Shown: piece after piece, positions 49,653 to 60,841 of the stretch
Layout of the letters: the number at the start of each line of letters is the position of its first letter
Numbering within the stretch: position 1 is the first letter of the stretch
Origin: Scatophagus argus
Lineage: Eukaryota > Chordata > Actinopteri > Scatophagidae
Assembly (NCBI RefSeq): GCF_020382885.2
Contig: NC_058498.1
Coordinates: 19,807,001-19,871,000, forward strand
DNA: 64,000 bases
Direction of reading: 5' to 3'
Translations under genes and position numbers: made by a program
The notes under the pieces: generated by a model
Told to the model about the DNA's origin: nothing
Database searches by the model: none
The model's input: only the letters and a program-made list of their open reading frames with translations

Positions 49653-52600
49653 CTATGACATCTGTCTTTCCTTGTACCATTCCACAAACTCGTCCAACAA
49701 AACTGGCCCTGATGAAAGAATAAGACAGAATACAGCACATTAGATTTGGGTAGCGCTCACATGAAGCTCTGGTCTCACATTTACATGTACATATGTTACC
49801 ACTCACAGGCACCATCTTCATCATAGTTACTGAGGTCCAGGTTGATTGTCCTGCTGAACTCTAAAACATTGCACCATTGGTCTTTGTTGATGACTTTGTA
49901 CTTGGATTGCTGAAGAAAAGTAAATAAATGCCTTACATGAATACAGAACAAAAACCATTTAGTTTCAATAATAGTAACTGAAGTCAAACAGGATTTCAAA
50001 CAGCTTCATATGCTCAGGGAAATTCATGAACATTACCTCTAAAAACTGATTAAACACAGGAAACAGTGGCCACATCTTTCCCAGGAGAAGCCCCAGCATA
50101 CACTTGGCTGTGTTCAAGTCCAAACTCCTCTGATCCTTTTCCTGTCCAACCAAAACACCCAAAGCTTCATGAAGACAATGCAAAATGTCAACTATGCTTT
50201 TTAAACAGAGGAGCACATCATTATCACCAACATTATCCAGATACACATAGCAATAATCTAATGACAGTGACTGTGTCATATTTTCATTCACCATTTGTGC
50301 ACCAGAGTGATGCTTTCCCTTTCATGAACCAATGTCAAGATGAGAGAAAAGCTGGCTTATGTAAATAGACAACACATTTAACTAGTGCCTTCCAACCTGA
50401 AGTCAAACTGGAAAATGACCTACTCAAAATATCAAAATGAAATTTGCACAGATTTGGTGTTGGACATTTAGCAGTTAACAGTTTCCAACAGGGGTTTTAC
50501 CCTTTAAATGAAGTGAATTACATTTGGTTTAGGAATGCTGTGCATGTGAGTACCTTTGCAGAAAGGACTTTGTTTGACTCACCCGCGCAAAATCAAAGGC
50601 ATATCTATAAATGAGCTTAAAACTGGTACTGTCGTTTAGGACAGATCTCAGGTAGTCGAGCGAGTTCCTCAGCCTCTCTGTGGAGTCGCACCTGACAAAA
50701 GCAAAACAGTCCTTTTGACGTATGCTACACTGCAACACCTGCTTTACTGAGTACCAAGGGCACTCTAGAAAGACATGACTTGAGACAGAAAAACACAGAG
50801 GTCTTGAAAACAGTATGCAAAAAGACGTTAAGTAGGTATCTGACGTACTGCAGTGAGCCCATGCCCCTCAGCCACTCCTGACGAGTGAAATATCCCATAC
50901 TCTGAGCGTCCAGCTTCCAAGCCAGAACCAGCATCACCACCTGGGCACAAACAGCAACCTTTAGAATGACAGCCATCCCGACATAGAAGATGTGTCATTC
51001 TTAGAAATGACAAGTCTATCATATGTCAAACACAGAAAATGACTGACCTCAATCATCCTTGGAACAAAGAATACGTGTAAATAAGTAATGACCTTCAAGT
51101 GAAAGTCTGCACATTTTTGTGAATACCTTATTACTTTTTTGATTATGCAGACTGTACATTTTTATAAAATATCAAAAAGGCAGAAAAATGCCCACCATAT
51201 ATTACCTCAAAATTACTTGCTTGGTTTGACTGACAGCAAGAGAAAGATTAACGGTGACATGTAACCAAACTGACACCATACGGCTGTAACCACACTGCAG
51301 GTCCTGTCCAAATAACTAAAAGGCAAACAATTTACTTACATTCTCTGGCTCCACTCCAATGTCCTCACAGAACTTCTCCATGCCCTCTGGACCCACAACA
51401 TCATCACAACCTATTTTAGACAGACAAGTGTGAAGCTACATCTAACATCAATGGCACATGTGGAGCTAAAAAACCTCCTTTGTTTAAATGTTAATTAAAC
51501 CAAGAATGTGTGAGAGTAGAGACTGCTGGTGCAGTACTTAAAAATATAATATCTCACCCGCATATTCATAGAACCACTCCAAGCATCTTTTATTGGAAAA
51601 TGTCTCCTCCTCACGGATTTGTGATGTTTCATGTTTTCTGAAAACGCTGCAGATTAAAAGAAAGGTTTTGTCACCAGCTCAGCAGCACTTCAAGCACAGT
51701 ACAGAAGTAGCTGATGTGGTCTGAAAAGGATTTTCCTAATTGCAAAATATTAATGCACACAATCCTCTTTGAAAAGACAATTAAGTACTCCTGCATAACT
51801 TAGACAGATAGTAACTTAAAAGTATGCTTTTTTTAAATTAAATCTTTAACAAACAAATGTCACACCTGTCCTGGCGACTTTTCTTAGCCGACATGTCATC
51901 TCCAGCAGAGGGTCTCCTCTTTTTCCTGGGAGGCATGGCTCTAGAGCAACAAGCTAAGAAAGGAAGTGGAAGACAGAATGGCAGGGGACTACAAATAAGC
52001 AATAAATAGATGATGCATATTTTTTCTTGACAAACATGCAAAAACTCTCAAAGAGTCGGCAGTCCCATTCAGAAGAACACCCCGTCTTGGCAGTAATTTA
52101 AAGCACCGCCATCTGTGTTTTAAGCCGACCACAAAACAGCTGCATTATTACCTGAGGGGTGGCTATCCTGTCCAACGTCTTCTGTCAGATTCTGCCAAAC
52201 ACATTCACAGAAAAACAACATGCTTGTTAGAAGGACACACATGCACACACACAAACTTTATGTTTTCATGCCAGATGGGGACATTGCATAGACTTATAGA
52301 CATATTCATTTCCTGCAGACGTACTCTAACCATAACCATAACTTGTCTAACCCTAACCATAAACCAAGTCTTCACCCTAAAATTTAATCATTTACCCATG
52401 GGAATAGCATTTTCTCCCCATAAGGAAGGTGACTCCCCACGTGTAACTGTGTAAACAGATTTTTGTCCCCACCATGTAAGAAAAACAAAACATACACACA
52501 CACAAGCACTCGTAAAATACAGTCGTAAAATACAGCCAATATGTATTTACCAGCCTGTGCAACGTGTGATGGATCTTATGGATGCTCGCCAGTGTAGTCA

Positions 52601-53954
52601 AATGGGAATTCAGCTGAAAATCTATTTCCAACAAAAAAAAAAAGATGACATCAAAAATTCGGACTAAAACATAACACACACAAGCTCCTGCTGCTAATCA
52701 AACTTACAGGGGTAGTACAAGGGTACAAGGTGACACATCATAGCACCAACAAAAAACTATGATTTTAGTTTTCGTCGACAATCAATACGGATTCTTGAAG
52801 AGATGAAATCACTACTGTCCGATTTCTGCTTAGATGGTTTACGTTTCAGAAAATGACTGAAAAATATCTCACACGGATGAGGGAGTGACTCTCTAGATTC
52901 CTCGAAAGACATGCAAAACTCGAATATGCTTGATCCCGCATGCTACCTTGACACCAAATGTCATCTACACAGGCCCGTTCAAAAGCTGTCATCAAACACG
53001 GAAGCTTTTGATTTATTTCTTGAGGCCAAAACCAGACGAAAAACACACATCTGAGCAGATAGCACTAGCTGCATACCTAAAATAGCAGTGCAGACGCGCA
53101 ACTTGCACAGAGTTTACAAAGTATCTAGAGAGTTGTGCTTATGGGCGTTGTAGTCCATTTCCTTCGAAGAGGCCATTGGAACCTCAGCACAGGTTGGGAA
53201 TCTAAACTACAATTCCCAAGCCTTAACACACAAGTACTTCTTTCAGACCCCTCTACCCCCCAACATTTACCCCGACTGACTGGATGCATTTTACATTGTT
53301 TTGAGAAAATCTAACATCATATGCTTAATGCCACATAAGCGTTCCGCACACATTTTGCACCAACTGGTGTAGGTGTCGCAAAGCCGGACAGCGTTGCTGC
53401 ACCAGGCAGTAAAAGATGTTTTAGAGAACTGCGTCACAATTTTCATTCTCTGTAACAGTCCGCAGTTGACCAGAAAATTGACCTATTTACAATGGCATTG
53501 CGTTGATTCAAAGTTTGAGTTGAAACGCACAGGTTATTCTGAGTAATGACAAATGTAGAGCTCACTACGCACCGATTACCTTCGAAAACCCTGTGAATTT
53601 AACAAACGCTGGCTGCATTAAACTGAGCACTGCTAACGCTACAGAAAATAACTTCAGGTAAACTACCGAGTCAAATGTATGCGCCTGCATGTCCTCAATA
53701 ACTGAAATTACACTAGCTCTCCTTCCTTTGTTATCGCCCAAGACAGCACTGGCAAATACAAAGAGACCAACAAATAGCACGGAATTCATTCGTTCTCATC
53801 AAACCCTACAGATCATCTGACTAAAAGTAGATGTGCAAACACAAAGCGTCTGTTTGCTTCTCTACCACAAACTCTGCAGCATCCGTGAGGGGTCGTAATT
53901 TGAGGCAGAAAAGCCTCTATAGCGTTACTACTTACTTGCCGCATCAGAGTGCAT
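49653..53954 (-). CDS. dcun1d4: DCN1-like protein 4 (neddylation co-E3), 11 exons
   Basis: Coding exons (minus strand, 5' to 3'): 53936-53954, 52551-52621, 52152-52191, 51866-51953, 51558-51646, 51340-51410, 50849-50940, 50583-50691, 50037-50141, 49807-49909 and 49653-49708. They sum to 843 bases or 280 residues (human 292), with phase kept at every join. The N terminus is MHSDAANFQLNSHL. A nuclear-localisation-like [20 protein letters not shown] starts at residue 51. The PONY/DCUN1 domain fills the rest: [78 protein letters not shown] and the end RQMS. The protein binds cullins and N-acetylated NEDD8 E2 enzymes and promotes cullin neddylation, probably in the nucleus. The first exon has only 19 coding bases. 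The gene is head to head with ociad2. Confidence 0.96.
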
Positions 53955-53997
53955 TTTTATGAAACATACAACTGTCTGAGGGAAGTCCGCAGACCGG

Positions 53998-54284
53998 CCA
54001 ATAGGCGGGTCATGTCCACGTTAACCACGCCCGCGCACGATGATTGAAAGTGAGCCTGCTTGGTCTCCGCCTACGCTGGCTGTCGATTGGCTATTTGAGG
54101 TGTCATGTCACAAGAGGCAGAAAAATGAAATAGGCGCCGCCTTCACACAACTGTCATTGGTGGGAACTCACAAACAGGCTGGGCTACCGCTTTGATTCAT
54201 TGGTCTAGAGATTTTTATAGACATGTCAATCACCAGAATTTCCTCGTGCAAGCGTGAACCCAGCCCACGATGAAATTTGATTGG
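53998..54284. promoter_or_regulatory. Candidate bidirectional dcun1d4/ociad2 promoter with five CCAAT boxes
   Basis: CCAAT at 53998-54002 and ATTGG at 54086-54090, 54156-54160, 54199-54203 and 54280-54284: five NF-Y-type boxes in under 300 bases. CG-rich text lies around them and there is no TATA box. On the minus side the dcun1d4 start codon is 44 bases away. On the plus side a plausible untranslated exon of ociad2 ends at 54383 (AAT|GTGAGT). Multiple CCAAT boxes are typical of TATA-less, often bidirectional, housekeeping promoters. Confidence 0.65.
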
Positions 54285-54384
54285 TCGATTTAGTTATAAG
54301 TTGACCTTTCAGTGTAAACGCTGTTTGGCTTCGTTCACTGTCGACTCAGCCGGGCGGAGGCTGTTGGCGGTGTCTTTGGGAATG

Positions 54385-56181
54385 TGAGTGGTATCTCATT
54401 TTATGGTGAGGAGCGTGAGGATGCCCCATCAAAACTGACAGCGCTTACCTTTTCTGTCCCCGGTTGTTCAGAGGTCGGCAGAAGCCTGGGATATGCGCAG
54501 AGGTCCTGTCTTAAAGAGTGCGTCAGTTAGCTACTGTGTAATGTTTAACAACCGGAAACGCTTCTTGTCACGTGACTGACAAACCTACGTCGTTGGCCCT
54601 CAATTTAGGTTTTAATACTGTATAAATCGATGTGAATTATATGACCGTCAACTATTTAGCTAGTAAACTCAATATTTATGAGTAGGTAACACAATTTGAC
54701 TAGTCTATTAAAAAACCACCCCTGAACAGCCATCACTCCTATTATTTTCAGAGTAGAGCTGGACTAATAGCCTGCTAGGTTGACCAGTGCATTAAGGTCC
54801 CAAAAGACCAGTTATATAATTAAAATGCGACTTATACGTTATTGCACAATCCAATGTTATCATAAATAATCATATAACATTGAACAGTACTTCAAGTATA
54901 TTTTCCTGAAAATACGGCACTTTTACACAAAGAATTTTTTAATGTTAAACTTTTACTTTTGTGTAGCATACATTTAAACTTCACTACTTAAACAATGCTT
55001 TTTCCAACTCTGTTAATTTATTGTTTATTCTTAATATAAAAAAGAGACTTTATCACATAATAAAGACTTTATTTTTCAACACGCACCTGCATAATTACCT
55101 TTATTTATTCATTCCAGTGACTGGTTTGTGATTGAAGTAATCTCTAATAACAATTTTAAATTTAAGAAAAATATGTTTTTATTTTATTGGTTGGACAGGA
55201 GACAGTTGTCATTCTTTGCCTGTGACTGCCACTGATTATATGACTCACTGCAATAAGAGTTATGACTTTTGACTGTCTCCTGTACTGGGTGTTGCTTAAA
55301 TTGTGCTCAGCACCTCTTAAGGCTTTATACTGTGAATACAATAAAGAGTAGTTTGGAAATAGGAGAGCTTATATTAATGGTCAGCAGTAAACCTTAAAAA
55401 TGGAATTTCTTCTCAGTGAAACAAGAGCTTGCTACTAAACTGAAGAAATGGGTAATCATGTTGAAAGTATGAGAAATCTATGGCAGTATTATGGAAGCTG
55501 TGGCTCTAATGTCACTGTATTTCTTATCGGTGCCAATAAACCATTCTTTGTCCTCTAATAATCATAAGTCTGCTTCTATAACTCAGTCAGCCCTTGACCT
55601 TTGGTTTGTACAAACATGCTTCTGAAGTAACATATTTCAGTTCTCTTTTCTCCCCTATTGAATAAAATATCCTACAAAGATTTAATAAAATTAGTGTAAC
55701 TTTAAATTATGGAAATGTTTATGTATATAAAGAATAATCGTCTTGGGTTTGAGGCAAATATGGTAAACTCTATGTTCAATGGCTTTGATTACAGAATGCT
55801 GTCAGTCTATGTATTGTACCACATTTATTTTCTATTTGTACCTGAAATACTGATTCTTCTTTTTAATTTCTCCATGGTGTTAAGATTTTTTGGCAGATAG
55901 CCCTACCCATACTTGTTTCTGCTAAACAATGGAATAAAAGAAACAGGGAGTACTTCAAGTAAAGGCATATCTTACATTGAGGTGCAGATCGGTGTACAGA
56001 GGTGAACCTGAACTGTCACACTTCAAGCCATAAGGTGTGTCTTCCTTTTCATGCAACAAATAGAAAAACAGGTTTTGTTATATGTTATCCAATTTTATTT
56101 TTCATTACCAGTTCTATATCTTAAGAGTTTTTCCACCCATTAGCGTATTTGTTTTTTGAAACAGAAATGGACAGTGCCTGT
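54385..56181. other. Probable 5' intron of ociad2, no other gene
   Basis: AT-rich sequence without recognisable coding content. If the exon ending at 54383 belongs to ociad2, this is its first intron. Confidence 0.4.
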
Positions 56182-56209
56182 CCCCCCCCCCCCCCCCCCC
56201 CCCCCCCCC
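56182..56209. repeat. Poly-C run of 28 bases
   Basis: An uninterrupted run of 28 C, followed by AAGTGGGGCGG. It ends just before an AG (56211-56212), so it could serve as an unusual polypyrimidine tract for the exon that carries the ociad2 start codon. On the other strand it is a G run that could form a quadruplex. Its length is probably variable and may be misassembled. Confidence 0.8.
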
Positions 56210-56350
56210 AAGTGGGGCGGAGTTATGTACAAATCCCAGGGAGGAGCAATTACAGCCAGAAGGATATCAGACACCGGAGAAGACAAACATACATGCTTGA
56301 GAAATTTATGCAGTTCGCTTCCAGACTAGATTGCTAGAAGCTCCTGCATC

Positions 56351-58810
56351 ATGAGTTCGGAGCCAACTGGACAGACTATAATAGTGAAGACAGAGGAAGC
56401 GGCAGCTGCTGCTACTGGTCCAACTGTAGTAAATGAAGAAAAAGGGGATTGTAAGGTGAGAGGCAGTGAATAACTTGTAGTTGGACAATGTGGTCCAACT
56501 ATGATACCAATCTGTCTTTCTGTTTCTGTGCAGTGGCCCATGGGTGATCATCATATCCACAGAGAAGACTTCAGAAGGGTTTGGAAAGAGTGCCAGGATG
56601 AGAGTTTCTGGTACAGAGGTACTCTCCTTTAGATATTCATTAGATGCATGCAGAGTTCCTAGTAATGTTTTCTTGTTGTAGAAAACAGACGAGGCAACAA
56701 ATCGGTCCGTTGACTCAAGGTGTGAGACCACGCTGTATGGCTGGCTTGGGTATTTTCTTCAGGAAATATTTGCAGAGTCTTTTGTAGTAGTAGAGGGGCA
56801 GGGCTCATCCATCAACGCCCTGTTCACTTAATTCTGTGTGTTTACATTCTTCTCAGTTGAAATTCAGTCTGGGGACTCTAAAAACGCCCTCATATGGAGA
56901 CATGGAGTCAAGTTAGAAATGGCAGCATGTTAATAGCCATGTTATAATCCCAGCTCTGTCTCTTTTATGCTTATAGTATGTTTACTAAATAATTATTTTT
57001 GGTGTTTATCTTAAAGTTTTTTCTAGTGGATTCAGTGACTTTCTATGACCACATCCTTGTTTTAAGTTACTCTGGCTGATTAGACCTTGTTTCAAGTTTA
57101 GCTTGGGCAGGCAGTATCCTGAGGTCACCAAAACTATATACTTAACTGAATTCTTAAAAACATTGACTTGCCTTACAACAAGCTTAACAAAACTAACAAG
57201 GAGCTTGTTTGGCTGACGTCCACAAACTGGAAATGGTCAATGTTTTAAGTGTCAAGACAATAAAGTGTTGACACATAAAACATGGATCATTTCCAGTTTG
57301 TTGCAAGTAGCCAGTACGATTGAAGTGTTTTATCTGTCAAGACATAAATTATAATCATAGCTAGTATGATTAAGGTACCCCAAACTGAAAATGGAAATGA
57401 TCCATGTTTTATGTGTCAACAGTTTTTTGTCTTTCACCTTTATCCCTTCCACTCACTGCCAGCATTGCAGCTGCTGCTTGTGTTCTCTCACCATGCAGTT
57501 ACATAATCACGAAGAGACAACAATCAGTACTTACTGATTTAGAAGTCAGTATTGTACTTTCTCTCAAATTAGACATACAGTTTGTTTGGTCTTACCACTT
57601 CACAGGACAATGTTCAGGAAAATTGAACTCGTGCCAAACAACGCAGTGTTAATATATGATAGGAACTGGATGTGATTTGCTTGGGAAGCAAACTGTAGTG
57701 TTAAATCAGTCCAAAAAAAAAATTGTGTGTTTTTCATTTGTGTGTGTGTGTGTGTGTGTGTACAATTTGGTTTTCAGGGGGAAATTGGATAGATAATGTA
57801 TTAATTCAAACTGATTCTGCTTGTTCTACAATATGTTTACATATATGTCTTATTGTATGGCTTTGACCAGCACCAAACCATTGTCTTATTTGACTTCGTT
57901 TTATTTCTCTATACAGCTCTTCCCTTGTCTCTGGGTAGCATGGCTGTCACTGGTGGTCTTATCTACAATGGTAAGGCACCGAGATTCAAATCCTCTTCTT
58001 CCATTATGTCATAATGATTCATGTAAAGTGGTGATTTTTGTAATTATGATTGGGTTTAAGTTCAAATTTATTTCCATGCAGGTATCTGGAAATCATCAAA
58101 GCGATTTGGTCCCTTTCCAAAGCTAGCAGGTTTGTACCATACAGTATTTTGGACTTTAGTTACGAAATAGCAACACTTTCAGTAATTCCTAAACAAACAC
58201 TCCATAACCATGATTTTTCTTCTTCAGTTGCTGGGATTCTTGGTTTTGCAGTGGGTAAAGCATCTTATGCTGGAACTTGTCGAAACAAGTTCAAGGAGCT
58301 TGGCCTTGGGGATGGACCAGGATCTGGACCCTGGTCTGAGGGAGGTCGCTTTGGACCTTTTAAGAACTCTGGTCATGGACACAGGTGTGGAATATTTAAA
58401 TGTTTCACAGTCTTTTTGTCCTGGAAGAGGCTTATGTTCTAGACACATGATACTGAGTTGAAGTAATAACAGCCCTATTGTGCACAAATTCTGTTCAGAG
58501 CAGGAGTGGTAATGATGAGATATGACTTTAACATTCTCTGTAGGGCTGCCTTTTGTTGACAGGCAACCAGATACAGATATTTCCACACACTTCTGGTCAA
58601 TCATAAGTGAGGGATTGTGAGGGATTACTTTTGTACATTTTTCTTTAAGGGAAAAGCAGCAAAGTATACCTTTAAAATTTATACATGTATTATAAATAAT
58701 ACATTTTCTTATGCCACTGACCGTACTGCTATCCCAACAGGTGCCACCATGTGTGTGAAGAATGTAAGAAAAAAGCTCAGGCTGCACCTGCAGGAGAATT
58801 TAAAAGCTAA
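56351..58810 (+). CDS. ociad2: OCIA domain-containing protein 2
   Basis: Coding exons: 56351-56455, 56534-56618, 57917-57970, 58082-58129, 58228-58384 and 58741-58810, in total 519 bases or 172 residues (human 154). The N terminus is a short variable region (KTEEAAAAATGPTVV). The OCIA domain follows: HIHREDFRRVWKECQDESFW, then a hydrophobic segment LPLSLGSMAVTGGLIY, FGPFPKL, and a second segment AGILGFAVGKASYAG. A glycine-rich linker leads to the C-terminal CHHVCEECKKK, matching the CEECK found in human OCIAD2 and not OCIAD1. The OCIA family sits in endosomal and mitochondrial membranes; OCIAD2 is linked to respiratory complex III assembly, STAT3 signalling and gamma-secretase regulation. The stop codon is 4 bases before a donor-like GTAAAT (an exon resumes at about 59085), so a 3' UTR intron is likely. 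Confidence 0.93.
57266..57421. repeat. Inverted repeat in ociad2 intron 2
   Basis: The arm at 57266-57300 (TGTTGACACATAAAACATGG onward) is the inverse of 57381-57421 apart from a six-base insertion in the second arm. A weaker copy of the same text lies at about 57222-57258, and related GTCAAGACA text at 57336-57343. It may be a small inverted-repeat transposon or a nested repeat. Confidence 0.7.
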
Positions 58811-59951
58811 AGGTAAATGGATCACATGTTGACACACATATTAGAAACATACATAGTACACACAATTCTGAAGCTATTAAAAAAATCAATGAATTGATGG
58901 TAACTAATGAAAAAACAAGTACACACAAACATGCAAAATATAAAATCCTAAATGACTCTTTGAAATACATGCTTAAGTTTTAACGCATGCTTGTTTCTGT
59001 TTTCAGTGCAGAGCTTCATACATCGACACATTTGTATTAAAATAACCTGAATGCACTGTTTTTGTTTTTCTTTTTGTTTTTTAGCCTCATTGGAAACACT
59101 GAAGAACTGACTGTCAGCTTGGATCTATCAGATGCAGCTCTTCTGTTACTCAAGTGTCATAAACAATGCATTAAACTAGCCTAACATAGAGCTATATCTG
59201 TATGCCATCTTCATTCTGGAGAAACCATGCACAAACTTGCCAATAGGGGGAGCTACTATGCTGAGTTCAAGATCATGCATAACTTAGTTCCAGCGTTATC
59301 TGAACAAATGCCTCAAATTGAAACAAGAAGTCACTATTACTTACAGTGTAGTGTTTGCCATTATTTACCAGAAAGCAATTCAGGCCATTTTAATGACTCC
59401 ACAAGTGGACACTGTAACAATAATAGGACCAACAATGTTATTACCCTTTGAGTTTTTTAATAATCACCCCAAGTATTCTCATATCAGCTTGTCTTGCTTA
59501 AAGAAAAAATGTATATATTTATGTGCAAATGACATGGTTTAATTGTTACATACAGTCACTACGGTGTTTTCCCTGTTTAACTAAGATGACCATCTGTGTG
59601 GGGTGGGGTATCCCAGCAGAGCGTCTGACAACATCATATGTCAACATCATACAATGATATCTTTCATTGTTGGGTTGACAGACTGCTTCAACATCTGGTA
59701 CATATTAAAACTGCTTCACCATGTTTTGTTTTCAGTTTTTGATCAGTAAGCAAACTAATGCCAATTTGGAGAGTTCCCAGCACGGAAGCAGAACAGAGAT
59801 GTATTTTGGCCTTTTGAGCTTTATAAAGTACAGTAAAATCAATAATTTGACACACGGGTAGCCAGAACTGTATTTTAAGAGCTGGAGTTATGTATGCTTG
59901 GCTTTTTTTTTTTGTCACAATAAGATGTCAGAATGTCAGATGTTTTTTGTC

Positions 59952-59957
59952 AATAAA
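59952..59957 (+). promoter_or_regulatory. Poly(A) signal, likely ociad2
   Basis: AATAAA following AT-rich sequence after the terminal exon that starts at about 59085. It implies a 3' UTR of roughly 0.9 kb. Confidence 0.5.
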
Positions 59958-60544
59958 GTAAGAAATTAAACAAGGGAGAGTGTATCAGTTTGAACACAGT
60001 GATGCATGAGGAACAGCGTAAATGTCTTGTCAGTCCAAAAAAAGTGTATGAGTGTATTTGAGTGTATCCTACATTTTATGAAGGATTAAAACAAACAGTA
60101 TATAACAGTATAAAATAACTGCACAATGTTAAATTATATATGTTTTGGATGTTTCACAGAGGTTATAGCTGTTAACAAATTTGCATGACCACCCCACCCC
60201 CCCGAAATGATTATTTTACCTTATAACAGACTGATCATAACCTCTAATTCTAAATAGCAGGGTTGCCATGAGTTCTTAATTGTAGATTTGAATTCTCATT
60301 TTCATAGTTTGCAAGATTTTTTACCACTTCTAACAAGGAAGTAGCCCTCGAGTAATTGTTACATCAACATGAGTCCTTATTTGTGCCATGTGTAGTGCAG
60401 GCTTACCCACAAAGCATATTGGTGGAACCCCATACGGACACTGCAGCTCGACTCCTCCGAGTATCCGCCTAGTCGTGCAAATTTCGGTGTACGCTGATGG
60501 AGAGAAAAAGTGGACCCATGTGAACGTCACCCTCAGCACGTCAT

Positions 60545-60841
60545 CCAATCAACAGGTCGTTTTTCAGGATTGCCACGTATTTTGTGAAATAGAAAGCTGT
60601 ATTTTATGTAGGCGTTCATTATAGTAGCCAATCATCGTCGAGGAGGCGGGACAAACAGACTACCGACTGTTCTGACAGTGGAGCTCACCCAACACCGAAA
60701 ACAGACTAAGAAAAAAAATCACACCACTACGCAAATCCTTCCAATGGAGGAGGGTCAGGACGTTGCAGCTTGTTCGGCGAATGAAAAGAACGTCTGCAAG
60801 CTAGCCACATAGCTCAACTAAAGGGAGAGGAAACAAAAGTT
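60545..60841 (+). promoter_or_regulatory. Promoter and first, untranslated exon of a plus-strand gene
   Basis: CCAAT boxes at 60545-60549 and 60628-60632 and a GC box (GAGGCGGG, 60643-60650) precede a CG-containing segment that ends in a good splice donor (AAGTT|GTGAGTAA, exon end at 60841). The exon contains a closed 22-codon frame starting at 60744 (MEEGQDVAACS), so it is probably 5' UTR with an upstream ORF. The gene continues beyond the window. By human gene order FRYL would be expected here in this orientation, but no coding match confirms it. Confidence 0.45.

Noticed and set aside
53565-53789. 74-codon minus-strand frame starting with a signal-peptide-like stretch ([15 protein letters not shown])
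   Set aside because: It lies wholly in dcun1d4 intron 1 with no splice or promoter context and no recognised family. Hydrophobic AT-rich frames arise by chance.
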